From: Chryseobacterium jejuense
GTDB lineage: Bacteria > Bacteroidota > Bacteroidia > Flavobacteriales > Weeksellaceae
Length of the DNA stretch: 64,000 bases
Reading direction: 5' to 3'
NCBI RefSeq assembly: GCF_017877355.1
Contig: NZ_JAGIPR010000002.1
Span: 434,001 to 498,000, forward strand
This document shows positions 52,526 through 60,658 of the stretch, in pieces. Every line of letters begins with the position of its first letter. Position 1 is the first letter of the stretch. The notes under the pieces were generated by a model. The model was not told where the DNA came from. It did not search any database and saw only the letters and a list, made by a program, of their open reading frames with translations. A program made the position numbers and the translations under genes.

Positions 52526-53299
52526 ATGATAAAAGCACATCAGATCAATTATCTTCACAAGGATTTTAAAATTCTTGATAGCGTTGATGTCTCTTTGGAT
52601 TACGGAGAGTTTTTGGCAATCGTTGGCCCGAACGGAGCAGGGAAATCAAGCCTTCTCAGCGTATTAGCCAATGAAGTAAAGCAAGGGAAATCTAAAATTT
52701 TATTTAAAGATAGATCCATTGCTGACTGGGGAATAAAAGAGCTGTCTCAACACAGGGCTAAGTTCTCGCAGCACAATTCCAATGAAATTCCTCTGCAGGT
52801 AAAAGATGTTGTGATGATGGGAAGGTATCCTTACTTTGATGCCCAACCCGGAAAGGAAGATCTGGAAGCTATGAATAATATGATGTATGAAACTGATGTT
52901 TTTCATCTGAAAGACAGGGATTACAATACCTTATCCGGAGGAGAGAAACAACGTGTTCACCTTTCTAGAGTGATGGCCCAGCTTCAGAATGGAATTGCTC
53001 ACAAGATGGTTTTTATGGATGAACCTCTGAATAATCTGGATATAAAGCATCAGTACAAAGCACTGGAAATTATAAAAAACTTTACTAAAAAAGCCAATAG
53101 TGCGATCGTTGTTTTACATGATTTGAATCTTGCCGCTCAGTTTGCAGATAAGATTTTGCTTATGAAATCAGGAAAAGTGTCTGCTTATGGAACTCCGGAT
53201 GAAGTTTTTACTTCCGAAAATATAAGTAAGGCTTACAATTTTCCTTGTACTATTTGTGGACATCCTATTACCAATAACCCAATGATCATTTTTGGATAA
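52526..53299 (+). CDS. hmuV: Haem ABC transporter ATP-binding protein
   Basis: 257-aa ATPase: Walker A GPNGAGKSS, Q-loop KFSQHN, signature TLSGGEKQRVHLSRVMAQLQ, Walker B MVFMDEPLNNLD and H-loop VLHDLN. It powers uptake through HmuU. An additional C-terminal CTICGHP segment with two cysteines is unusual but common in flavobacterial members as far as I recall. Directly coupled to hmuU; the next gene starts 2 nt later. Confidence 0.92.
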   Translation: MIKAHQINYLHKDFKILDSVDVSLDYGEFLAIVGPNGAGKSSLLSVLANEVKQGKSKILFKDRSIADWGIKELSQHRAKFSQHNSNEIPLQVKDVVMMGRYPYFDAQPGKEDLEAMNNMMYETDVFHLKDRDYNTLSGGEKQRVHLSRVMAQLQNGIAHKMVFMDEPLNNLDIKHQYKALEIIKNFTKKANSAIVVLHDLNLAAQFADKILLMKSGKVSAYGTPDEVFTSENISKAYNFPCTICGHPITNNPMIIFG

Positions 53300-53301
53300 C
53301 C

Positions 53302-53952
53302 ATGAAAAAAGAAGAATTAAAAATCCTGGCACAGAATCTAGCCAATCCTCAGGGAGAAAAAGGCGTAGAGATTGGTGAAATGATGAATGCCACTAACATC
53401 GGTATGACGTTAGAAAGTATCAGAACTCTTTTGATAGAAGACGATGAGAATATCCTTGAGATAGGACATGGAAATGCAGACCACGTAAAAAGTATTTTGA
53501 ACCTGGCTACTGGGTTGAAATACACAGGGGTTGATATTTCTGAAACCATGCATCTGGAAGCCAAAAGACTGAATCAGAAGTTTGAAGATCAGGCAGATTT
53601 TGTACTGTATGAAGGGAAAGTACTTCCTTTTGCAGATAAGACTTTTGATAAAATATTTACCGTAAATACGGTTTATTTCTGGGAAGATCCTGTTGGTTTT
53701 TTAAATGAAACTTACAGGGTTTTAAAAGATGAGGGATCTTTTGTTTTAACTTTTGGTCAAAGAGATTTCATGGAGAAACTGCCTTTTACAGCCTATAATT
53801 TTAAGCTTTATAATAATGATGAAATGGAAGAACTGGTTTCTAAAAGTCATTTTAAAAGAATGAAAACTTCAGAAAGAGAAGAAAAAATAAAAAGCAAAAC
53901 AGGAAACGAAACAATACAAAGAATCTATACAATTTTAACTATAAAAAAATAA
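53302..53952 (+). CDS. Class I SAM-dependent methyltransferase in the haem operon
   Basis: 216 aa. Motif I ENILEIGHGNADHV and motif II YTGVDIS bind S-adenosylmethionine; VLPFADKTFDKIFTVNTVYF is the motif III/IV area typical of methyltransf_11 proteins. No signal peptide. It lies between hmuV and hemS with 2-nt and 4-nt gaps, so it is cotranscribed with haem uptake. Its substrate is unknown: haem, a tetrapyrrole breakdown product or a small metabolite are possible, none shown. Confidence 0.85.
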   Translation: MKKEELKILAQNLANPQGEKGVEIGEMMNATNIGMTLESIRTLLIEDDENILEIGHGNADHVKSILNLATGLKYTGVDISETMHLEAKRLNQKFEDQADFVLYEGKVLPFADKTFDKIFTVNTVYFWEDPVGFLNETYRVLKDEGSFVLTFGQRDFMEKLPFTAYNFKLYNNDEMEELVSKSHFKRMKTSEREEKIKSKTGNETIQRIYTILTIKK

Positions 53953-53956
53953 AATA

Positions 53957-54985
53957 ATGAGCATATTAGTGAATGATTTAAAGGAAAAATGGGAAGCTCT
54001 GAAAGCTGAAAATCCACATGTAAGAATAAGAAATGCAGCAGCACAATTTGGAGTAAGTGAAGCTGAATTATTGGTAACAGGTATAGGAGAAGGAGTAACA
54101 GTTCTGAACCCTGACTTTCCGGGAATTCTTACAGAGGCAGAGAAATTAGGAAAAGTAATGGCTCTTACCCGTAATGATGAGTGTGTTCATGAAAGAAAAG
54201 GAATTTACCAAAACGGAGATTTCAGCAGTCCCCACGCCCAGCTTTTCGTAGGTGAAGATATTGATCTTAGAATTTTCCTTAACCACTGGAAGTTCGCATT
54301 TGCAGTAGTAGAGGGAGATAAGAAAAGCCTTCAGTTCTTTGGAAAAGACGGATTGGCGCTGCATAAAATCTACTTAACTAAAAACAGTGATGAGGCTGCT
54401 TTCGATGCTATCGTAGGAAAATTTAAAGCTGAAGAGCAAAACCACGCTTTCACCTTTGAAGCCGTAGCTCCAAAACAAGCAGAAAAGCCGGATGCGGAAA
54501 TAGATGTTGAAGGATTCAAAAAAGCATGGACAGAATTAAAAGATACACATGATTTCTTCATGATGACGAGAAAATTTGGGGTAAGCAGAACTCAGGCTTT
54601 AAGATTGGCCCCGGAAGGATTTACCCAGAAAATTGATAACTCAAAAGTTGTCAACATCCTTGAAGAAGCTTCAGAAAAGGGTACACCAATTATGGTTTTC
54701 GTTGGAAACAGAGGAATTATTCAGATTCATACCGGAAATGTAAAGAAAACCCTTTGGCACCAGCAATGGTTCAATGTAATGGATCCTGATTTTAATTTAC
54801 ACCTGGATGTTACCAAAATTGCAGAAGCATGGATTGTGAAAAAACCAACTGAAGACGGAGAAGTTACCGCTATCGAAGTATTCAATAAAGAAGGAGATTT
54901 CATTGCTCAGTTCTTTGGAAAAAGAAAACCAGGAATTCCTGAACTTCAGGAATGGAAAGATCTTGTAGCAACTCTTGAACAATAA
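53957..54985 (+). CDS. hemS: Hemin-degrading factor HemS/HmuS family
   Basis: 342 aa built of two tandem HemS/ChuX domains. The first (about 15-165) has VLNPDFPGILTEAEKLGKVMALTRNDECVHERKG-type sequence in several short motifs (TRNDECVHE, LNHWKFAFA). The second (about 185-340) has GNRGIIQIHTGNVK and FNVMDPDFNLHL. HemS-type proteins bind cytosolic haem and degrade it or pass it on to free iron. Last gene before the operon terminator. Confidence 0.9.
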   Translation: MSILVNDLKEKWEALKAENPHVRIRNAAAQFGVSEAELLVTGIGEGVTVLNPDFPGILTEAEKLGKVMALTRNDECVHERKGIYQNGDFSSPHAQLFVGEDIDLRIFLNHWKFAFAVVEGDKKSLQFFGKDGLALHKIYLTKNSDEAAFDAIVGKFKAEEQNHAFTFEAVAPKQAEKPDAEIDVEGFKKAWTELKDTHDFFMMTRKFGVSRTQALRLAPEGFTQKIDNSKVVNILEEASEKGTPIMVFVGNRGIIQIHTGNVKKTLWHQQWFNVMDPDFNLHLDVTKIAEAWIVKKPTEDGEVTAIEVFNKEGDFIAQFFGKRKPGIPELQEWKDLVATLEQ

Positions 54986-55006
54986 GTAATTAGATGATTT
55001 TAAGGG

Positions 55007-55043
55007 GGCCGTTTTGTTTGTAATATTCAAAGCGGTCTTTTTC
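55007..55043 (+). terminator. Terminator of the hmu operon
   Basis: 10-bp stem GGCCGTTTTG (55007-55016) / CAAAGCGGTC (55028-55037) with two G-T pairs and a T-run, 21 nt after hemS. Confidence 0.75.
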
Positions 55044-55123
55044 TTTTAGATTTTGGAAGGCATTGTAAAAAGCCCCAAAATATTACGTAATTTATGGTTA
55101 AATTAAAATAGAAAAGATAAACA

Positions 55124-55996
55124 ATGAAGAATATTTTGATAGCAATTTTGCTGACGGGTTTCTGTTCACTCAATGCACAGAACTTTAAAGCGTATCAGTT
55201 TTACGACCAAAAGGGTAAAGAGATAAAAACAGATAAATTGGTTAAGGAATTGGCAGATTATGATGTAGTTTTCTTTGGAGAAAATCATAACAGTTCAATC
55301 AATCACTGGCTTCAGCTTAAAATAACAGAAGCTTTGTATGAAAAGAAAAACGGACAGCTTATTCTGGGCGCTGAAATGTTTGAAAGAGATAATCAGGCTC
55401 AGCTGAACCAATATTTAAACGGAAAATTTGATGCGAAAACATTGAAAGACTCTGCCCGTTTATGGAATAATTATGCAACAGACTACAAACCGCTGGTAGA
55501 TTTTGCTAAAAATAAAAAGCTGAGCTTCATTGCAACAAATATTCCGAGAAGATACGCCTCACAAACAGCAAAAGAAGGAATTGAATCTTTGAATAAATTA
55601 AGTGATAAAGAAAAAACATACATTGCTCAGTTACCCATCAAAGTAACTTTGGATACCCCAGGATATCTTGAAATGAAGGCGATGATGGGAGATCATGCAG
55701 AAGGGACTAAAGTGATGAACTTTATCTCTGCACAGGCTACAAAAGATGCTACCATGGCTGAATCTATCCTGAAAAATATTCAGGCAGGAAAAACCTTTAT
55801 TCATTATAACGGTAATTATCACAGCAAAGAATTTGGCGGAACCTATTGGTATATCAAACAGAAAAATCCAAATTTAAAGATGGCAGTAATTTCTGTTTTT
55901 GAATCGGAAGATTCTGAACTGAAAGTTCCTTCAAAAGACTATATTCCAACGGAATTCAATCTTGTTATTCCTGGTGATATGACGAAGACTTTTTAA
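55124..55996 (+). CDS. ChaN family haem-binding protein
   Basis: 290 aa with signal peptide (MKNILIAILLTGFCSLNAQ). ChaN/EreA-like fold: DVVFFGENHNSSINHWLQLK at about residues 45-64, ILGAEMFERDNQAQL, PLVDFAKNKKLSFIATNIPRR and YNGNYHSKEFGG. Campylobacter ChaN binds two haem molecules at the membrane. C13/C14 lies near the signal end but the lipobox is weak, so it may be periplasmic and not lipidated. It follows the hmu terminator, yet its role fits that locus. Confidence 0.85.
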   Translation: MKNILIAILLTGFCSLNAQNFKAYQFYDQKGKEIKTDKLVKELADYDVVFFGENHNSSINHWLQLKITEALYEKKNGQLILGAEMFERDNQAQLNQYLNGKFDAKTLKDSARLWNNYATDYKPLVDFAKNKKLSFIATNIPRRYASQTAKEGIESLNKLSDKEKTYIAQLPIKVTLDTPGYLEMKAMMGDHAEGTKVMNFISAQATKDATMAESILKNIQAGKTFIHYNGNYHSKEFGGTYWYIKQKNPNLKMAVISVFESEDSELKVPSKDYIPTEFNLVIPGDMTKTF

Positions 55997-56025
55997 TTTT
56001 GTTTCTTGATGATTGCGAAAATTTG

Positions 56026-56152
56026 AACCATTAAGATTTTTGAGAGATGAAGAAAAGTTAAGAAAACAGCTAAAGCTATTTGTTTAGCAATACCTTAAAT
56101 TCATCTTGGATGAAGCTTAACTTACCTTAAAATATTTATTTTCTTAATGGTT
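56026..56152. repeat. 127-bp element with 11-bp terminal inverted repeats
   Basis: AACCATTAAGA (56026-56036) and TCTTAATGGTT (56142-56152) are perfect inverted ends. Inner arms also partly pair (AAGTTAAG with CTTAACTTACCTTAA). No frame inside. A short non-autonomous or structured RNA element is possible. Confidence 0.55.
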
Positions 56153-56349
56153 TAAAATCCTTTCTTTTTTATATCTCAAAGATCACACTGATTTTGCAGG
56201 GTTTTTAAATATAATCTTTGTCATTCCGTAGGAATCTAGCCTTATATTTTAACCTTATTGTGTTGGTAATTTTCTGAATTAAAGGATGTTGTATGGTTTA
56301 TTTCGGTTATGGAAACAACTGCTATCAGAAAAATATCAAATTCAAGAGG

Positions 56350-56388
56350 AACGGGTAACCCCTGAGCGTAGTCGAAGGGTAGCCCGTT
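56350..56388. repeat. GC-richer palindrome containing a CTGAGCGTAGTCGAAG core
   Basis: AACGGGTAACCC ... GGGTAGCCCGTT forms an imperfect hairpin around a core CTGAGCGTAGTCGAAG. This core is a familiar dispersed intergenic sequence in flavobacterial genomes. T-rich sequence follows, so terminator function is possible. Confidence 0.5.
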
Positions 56389-56563
56389 CTTTCTTTATAT
56401 AAAGATTCCAATGTCTTTAGCCAAAATCTTAATAACCACATTATAAAATTAAAGAGCTAACAGTAACCCCCAGCCTCACTCTTCCATCTTACCGCCTTAA
56501 AACGCCAACATCATTACCCATTTTCACCCAACAATCTCTACCTTTGTACTACATTCGGTTTGT

Positions 56564-57193
56564 ATGAAAAAAATATCCATTCTATTTATACTTTTTGTAG
56601 GGCTGCTTAATGCCCAGAAATTAACATCTGATGAACTGTCTATTATCAATCAGGGGAATGCAGATTCAGCGTTACCGATCTATCAGACTACCGATACTCA
56701 TCAGCATAAAACCTTACTGAGTCTTTCTTCGGAAATCAATCCGACCGATCCAAGTACTGCTGTTCTGGTGAAAAGAATGAAGGAATCTCTTCTTTCAACC
56801 GATGGTGGAGTAGGTATTGCAGCTCCACAGGTGGGAATCAACAGAAAAGTAATTTGGGTACAACGCTTTGACAAAGAAGGAACTCCTTTGGAATACTTTA
56901 TCAATCCGGTGATTGTATGGCGGTCTGATTTACAGAACTTGGGACCTGAAGGAGATCTATCAATTCCTGATTTCAGAGACCAATTTTACAGAAGTAAAGT
57001 CATTCAACTGGAATATGTAGATTTGAAAGGGCAGAAATATTCAGAAATTGTAGAAGGCTTCACCGCTGTGATCTTCCAGCACGAAATTGATCACCTTTTC
57101 GGAATTTTAATTTCCGATAAAAAAGAAAAAGAGAAAAACGATTCTTACAAAAAGGTAGAGGCCTACCAGAAAAGTGATCTGAATAAGAGATAA
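56564..57193 (+). CDS. Exported peptide-deformylase-like protein with altered motif II
   Basis: 209 aa. A clear signal peptide (MKKISILFILFVGLLNAQ) precedes a peptide deformylase fold. Motif I is normal (GVGIAAPQVG) and motif III is normal (QHEIDHLFG, H173-E174-H177). Motif II, usually EGCLS, reads GPEGDLSIP, so the metal-binding cysteine is D131. A true deformylase acts on nascent chains in the cytosol, so an exported protein with a changed metal ligand must do something else. Single-gene unit. Confidence 0.85.
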   Translation: MKKISILFILFVGLLNAQKLTSDELSIINQGNADSALPIYQTTDTHQHKTLLSLSSEINPTDPSTAVLVKRMKESLLSTDGGVGIAAPQVGINRKVIWVQRFDKEGTPLEYFINPVIVWRSDLQNLGPEGDLSIPDFRDQFYRSKVIQLEYVDLKGQKYSEIVEGFTAVIFQHEIDHLFGILISDKKEKEKNDSYKKVEAYQKSDLNKR

Positions 57194-57201
57194 AACTTAA
57201 T

Positions 57202-57234
57202 ATGAGTAATGAGTAATGAGTAATGAGTAATGAG
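57202..57234 (+). repeat. 7-bp microsatellite (ATGAGTA, about 4.7 copies)
   Basis: Perfect ATGAGTA units from 57202, starting 8 nt after the deformylase-like stop codon. Slippage here would not change the protein. Confidence 0.85.
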
Positions 57235-57250
57235 GTGCCAGCTAGACAGA

Positions 57251-57342
57251 ATGCTTCATCGAATCGATGTATCGATTGCCTCTTTGCTCACTTAAAAATA
57301 AAACATTACGAAAATCAAACTTTGCGTTTAAGAAAACACAAA
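57251..57342. repeat. Decayed relative of the GxxExxY-associated palindrome
   Basis: CTTCATCGAATCGATGTATC ... CTCACTTAAAAATAAAAC ... AAACTTTGCGTT (57317-57328) then AAGAAAACACAAAT resembles, in order, the right half of the units at 19384-20113. No GxxExxY gene or ATG follows. It shows that the palindrome exists apart from the array. Confidence 0.55.
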
Positions 57343-57435
57343 TTACACTAATGCTTAGCACAAATCACACAAATTTTGCATTGAGAATATCCACAATCAT
57401 CAGTGTTCATCAGAGAAAATCTGTGGTTAAAATAA

Positions 57436-57472
57436 AAAATGAGCTGTTTTTGAAATAAAAACAGCTCATTTT
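57436..57472 (-). terminator. Terminator of the ohrR-ohr operon
   Basis: Perfect 16-bp stem AAAATGAGCTGTTTTT (57436-57451) / AAAAACAGCTCATTTT (57457-57472) with a 5-nt loop, 24 nt past the ohr stop; AT-rich on both sides, so possibly bidirectional. Confidence 0.8.
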
Positions 57473-57495
57473 AATATAATTATAAAAAAATTGGA

Positions 57496-57921
57496 TTAAT
57501 CATTGTTGGTTACAGAAAGCTTAACCTCAATATTGTTTCTTGTTGCATTAGAATAAGGGCAAATCTGATGCGCTTTCTCCGTTAAAGACTGAGCTTCTTC
57601 AATAGAAACTCCCGGAATATTAACATCTAATTCCACTGCTAATCCAAAACCTCCGTTTTCAATTTGTCCTATGCTTACCTGAGCTGCAACAGTTGTTTCA
57701 CCTGTTTTTACTTTAGCCAGACTAATCACTCTGTTCAAAGCACTATCAAAGCATGCTGAATATCCGGCTGCAAATAGCATTTCAGGATTTGTGAAGTCAT
57801 CATTGGCTCCACCTAATGCTTTTGGCATTTTTACTTCAAGGTCCAGCACTCCGTTTTCACTTTTTACATGACCATTTCTTCCGCCTGTAGCAGTGACTTT
57901 TGTTGTATATAACGTTTTCAT
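57496..57921 (-). CDS. ohr: Organic hydroperoxide resistance protein (OsmC/Ohr family)
   Basis: 141-aa thiol peroxidase that reduces organic hydroperoxides. Peroxidatic cysteine in FAAGYSACFDSAL and resolving cysteine in AHQICPYSNATRNNI, both in the Ohr-type spacing. N-terminal TGGRNGHVKSENGVLDL is typical of Ohr rather than OsmC. Its ATG overlaps the stop of the upstream MarR-type gene by one base, so the pair is translationally coupled. Confidence 0.92.
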   Translation of the reverse strand: MKTLYTTKVTATGGRNGHVKSENGVLDLEVKMPKALGGANDDFTNPEMLFAAGYSACFDSALNRVISLAKVKTGETTVAAQVSIGQIENGGFGLAVELDVNIPGVSIEEAQSLTEKAHQICPYSNATRNNIEVKLSVTNND

Positions 57922-58355
57922 TATTTTTCTATTTTTTTTAGTATTTTTAAAACTGTTTCTTTGAGCTCCAACAGTTCTTCAGGCTGTATCCCGATCTTTT
58001 CCTGGATCTTACCCGGAATTTCGCAGGCCTTTTTCTGAAGCTGTTTTCCGGCTTCGGCTAGAAATACTTCAACAACTCTTTCGTCCTCTTTTTTACGTTT
58101 TCTTATGATAAATCCTTTTGTCTCCAGTCTTTTAAGAAGGGGAGTCAGTGTTCCACTATCCAGAAACAGTTTTTCTCCGATATGAGTTACGGTAAGTCCG
58201 TCTCCATTCCATAATATCATCATGACGAGGTATTGTGGATAAGTGATGTCCAGTTCATCAAGAAAAGGTCGGTATAGACCGGTGATCTCCTTAGCAATGA
58301 CATATAACGGGAAACAGATCTGGTTTTCTAATTTTGGGGTATTTGAATGTTCCAT
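57921..58355 (-). CDS. ohrR: MarR family regulator, OhrR-type
   Basis: 144 aa. The N-terminal redox-sensing cysteine is at C14 in NQICFPLYVIAKEI, the position of the reactive cysteine in OhrR. A winged helix follows (VTHIGEKLFLDSGTLTPLLKRLETKGFI, RVVEVFLAEAGK). It probably represses ohr until the cysteine is oxidised by organic peroxide. Located immediately upstream of ohr in one operon, so it should regulate itself as well. Confidence 0.9.
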   Translation of the reverse strand: MEHSNTPKLENQICFPLYVIAKEITGLYRPFLDELDITYPQYLVMMILWNGDGLTVTHIGEKLFLDSGTLTPLLKRLETKGFIIRKRKKEDERVVEVFLAEAGKQLQKKACEIPGKIQEKIGIQPEELLELKETVLKILKKIEK

Positions 58356-58385
58356 AAGATTGAATACGAAAGATTCGTGAAGGTA

Positions 58386-59018
58386 TTACTTTTTAATGAT
58401 AAACTCATCCATTGAAATACGGACTTTTTTCATAGAAGACAGCCAGTCATTGGCTTCGTCGCGGTATCCAAGGTATAAAAGACTTACACTTTTTAAGCCT
58501 AATTCTTTTAATCCCAGTATTTCATCTACCACTTCATTACTGAACCCTTCTGCCGGAGTGCTGTCAATTTTAAGTTCAGCAGCCTGGGCAAGAGCAATTC
58601 CTAAAGCAATATAAGTCTGGCGGGCAGTGTGTGCAAAGTGCTGTTCAGGAGTTTGCGCTCCATACATCTCTTTGATTTTATCTGTATAACTTCCAAAACG
58701 TCCTCTTGGAAGATCTCTTACATCAGTATGATGATCGTATACTTTGTCAATTTTTTCATTAGAATAGCTGTCCCAGGCAGCAAATACCAAAACATGAGAA
58801 GAATCTCTCATTACTTCCGGGTTTAGAGCTCCGGCAACCATTTTATCTTTTAATTCCTGATTCTCTACTACAATAATACGGAAAGGCTGTAGTCCTGATG
58901 AAGTAGGAGCCAGTCTTGCTGCTTCCAGGATCGTATTTAAATCTTCGTTTGATACTTTTTTAGTTGGGTCATAAGCTTTTACGGCATGTCTCCAGTTTAA
59001 GTCTTCTATTAATGACAT
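58386..59018 (-). CDS. NAD(P)H-dependent nitroreductase family oxidoreductase
   Basis: 210-aa FMN flavoprotein of the NfsB/FRase I type: NWRHAVKAYDP and APTSSGLQPFRIIVVEN at the N-terminus, ALGIALAQAAELKIDSTPAEGF in the middle and SLLYLGYRD near the end. Such dimers reduce nitro compounds or quinones. It lies 30 nt upstream of ohrR on the same strand, so it may share the peroxide-stress operon; this is inference from spacing. Confidence 0.9.
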   Translation of the reverse strand: MSLIEDLNWRHAVKAYDPTKKVSNEDLNTILEAARLAPTSSGLQPFRIIVVENQELKDKMVAGALNPEVMRDSSHVLVFAAWDSYSNEKIDKVYDHHTDVRDLPRGRFGSYTDKIKEMYGAQTPEQHFAHTARQTYIALGIALAQAAELKIDSTPAEGFSNEVVDEILGLKELGLKSVSLLYLGYRDEANDWLSSMKKVRISMDEFIIKK

Positions 59019-59179
59019 TTTCTTTTATTTTAAATTAAACTATTTGATGATTATTTATTTCCAAATTTTACTTTGTGATCAATTAACTATGCAAATATAC
59101 AAGCAATTAAATTGTGTGCAATTTAATTTTGAAAGATTTTATTGATAACTATTATTTATTTTATAAAAAATATATAAAT

Positions 59180-59412
59180 AACCTGAGTTCTGGATAAGAC
59201 ATTTCTGTTTTTAGTAAGTAAGGAAGCCTGGAGCTGGGAGAGGGAATTGAGTTGAGGTTGAGAAAACCACTTACAACCCTGTCATTTATTATTCCTTTAA
59301 AGACTGCTTCATCAAATTTTAGGGTAACGTCAGAAATTGTAGCTCCGATAGTAACTTCCAGCCTCTCTCTTCCAGTCTATTATCCTTAATTTTCTTATCC
59401 CGGACTCAGGTT
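59180..59412. mobile_element. 233-bp MITE-like element with 22-bp terminal inverted repeats
   Basis: AACCTGAGTTCTGGATAAGA at the left end (22-bp arm 59180-59201) matches the complement of the right end (59391-59412) at about 19 of 22 positions. No transposase frame inside; it contains pyrimidine/purine-rich inverted tracts. It sits between the divergent nitroreductase and SDR genes and accounts for most of the 59019-59503 spacer. The parent element is not in the window. Confidence 0.6.
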
Positions 59413-59503
59413 AGGTAGATTTTTGTTTTTTTTCAGCATGTTTCGGATTTTTTTCCATCATAGGGATTCCAATCTTTGTATTAGAATTTTAAAACTAAAA
59501 ACA

Positions 59504-60259
59504 ATGCAGAGATTTAAAAACAAAACAGTAATTATTACTGGTGGAACTAACGGAATGGGTTTAGCTACCGCTCAGAAGTTCATAGAAGAGGGCGGGCGTG
59601 TTATTATCAGCGGCCGAAGTGAAGAAACAGTTAACAATGCTTTGGAGAGATTAGGAGAAAATGCTTTTGGAATTATTTCCGATGCAGGCAACATGAAGGA
59701 CTTACTGAATTTACAGCATGAGGTTAGAAAATATACAGAACAAATTGATGTTATTTTTGCCAATGCTGGGTATGGAAAATTTGCTCCGGTAGAAAATGTT
59801 GATGAAAACCAATTTGATGAACTCTTCAATGTTTTAGTAAAAGGACCTTTTTTCACTGTCCAGCAGTTGCTGCCATTGATGAAAACAGGAAGTTCAGTTA
59901 TTTTTAATACTTCTGTTGCTACAGAGATTGCCATGAACAGTTTTTCAGTATATTCTGCAGCGAAATCAGCAGTGCAGTCTTTCATTAAAACGTTTGCGGT
60001 AGAATTTACAGAACGCGGAATTCGGGTGAATGGGGTAAGTCCGGGGCATATCAAAACCAATATTTTTCATAATACGGGTTTGGGGCCAGAGCAAATTGAA
60101 GCTGCGGTTCAGGATATTATTCCTACAATACCTTTTAAAAGACAGGGCAATCCTGAGGAAATTGCCAGTGTAGTCCTGTTCCTTGCATCAGAAGAGGCTT
60201 CTTATATTCATGGTGCAGAAATCAAGGTAGATGCAGGAATTTCTGTAATAAGATCATAG
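59504..60259 (+). CDS. SDR family NAD(P)-dependent oxidoreductase
   Basis: 251 aa from the ATG at 59504 (MQRFKNKTVIITGG); the frame is open to 59423 but the Rossmann domain starts here. Cofactor motif TGGTNGMG (TGxxxGxG), NAG motif in FANAGYGKF, catalytic Ser in NTSVATEIAM and YxxxK in YSAAKSAVQSF. The residues after strand 2 (ISGRSEE) suggest NADPH. Substrate unknown. Single-gene unit. Confidence 0.9.
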   Translation: MQRFKNKTVIITGGTNGMGLATAQKFIEEGGRVIISGRSEETVNNALERLGENAFGIISDAGNMKDLLNLQHEVRKYTEQIDVIFANAGYGKFAPVENVDENQFDELFNVLVKGPFFTVQQLLPLMKTGSSVIFNTSVATEIAMNSFSVYSAAKSAVQSFIKTFAVEFTERGIRVNGVSPGHIKTNIFHNTGLGPEQIEAAVQDIIPTIPFKRQGNPEEIASVVLFLASEEASYIHGAEIKVDAGISVIRS

Positions 60260-60277
60260 ATTGAGATCATGTAAAGC

Positions 60278-60589
60278 TTACTTCACCTCATTGATTTGTT
60301 TGATGATATTGGTTTTACTTTCAATACCAATATTATAGGTTTTACCATTTTTAAAACTCAGATTAACCTTTTCCATTAATGCTTTATAATCAGAAGATTT
60401 TTTTGAAAGATAAAAGACCTGAGCACTTATTCCTATGGCTACACGTACAACTTCTTCCGGTTTATCCGGATCTTCAAGGATGTTGTTGATAGTAGCATTA
60501 TTATACCAGGTTAATTTCTGGGATTCAGGGTTAGAAGAACAGGATGTAATCATGGTAAACAGTAATAATAAATAAGTCCAGACTTTCAT
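60278..60589 (-). CDS. Small hypothetical lipoprotein
   Basis: 103 aa with lipobox (TMITSC, C17). The short mature part has LTWYNNATINNILEDPDKP, a hydrophobic VVRVAIGISAQVFYLS stretch and a basic end. No family recognised. Encoded downstream of protein-glutaminase on the same strand, but separated from it by a terminator, so expression is probably independent. Confidence 0.65.
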   Translation of the reverse strand: MKVWTYLLLLFTMITSCSSNPESQKLTWYNNATINNILEDPDKPEEVVRVAIGISAQVFYLSKKSSDYKALMEKVNLSFKNGKTYNIGIESKTNIIKQINEVK

Positions 60590-60605
60590 AATAATAAGTT
60601 ATTGA

Positions 60606-60646
60606 GTAAAAAGCTCCTGCAATATAAAAATAAATGCAGGAGCTCT
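60606..60646 (-). terminator. Terminator of the protein-glutaminase gene
   Basis: Perfect 10-bp stem AGCTCCTGCA (60612-60621) / TGCAGGAGCT (60635-60644). A T-run follows on the minus strand, just past the gene end at 60659. Confidence 0.75.
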
Positions 60647-60658
60647 ATAAAAATTTAG

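Larger units (their letters stand above)
55997..56563. other. 567-bp gene-free region with several repeat elements
   Basis: No coding frame is supported. It holds the 127-bp inverted-repeat element (56026-56152), a degraded AGATCACACTGATTTT motif next to a TTTGTCATTC half element (about 56180-56240), the 56350-56388 palindrome and a pyrimidine-rich tract at about 56463-56493. It behaves as a collecting site for small elements. Confidence 0.6.

Noticed and set aside
59572..60060. 162-codon frame antisense to the SDR gene
   Set aside because: Complement of conserved SDR coding sequence, with no independent support.
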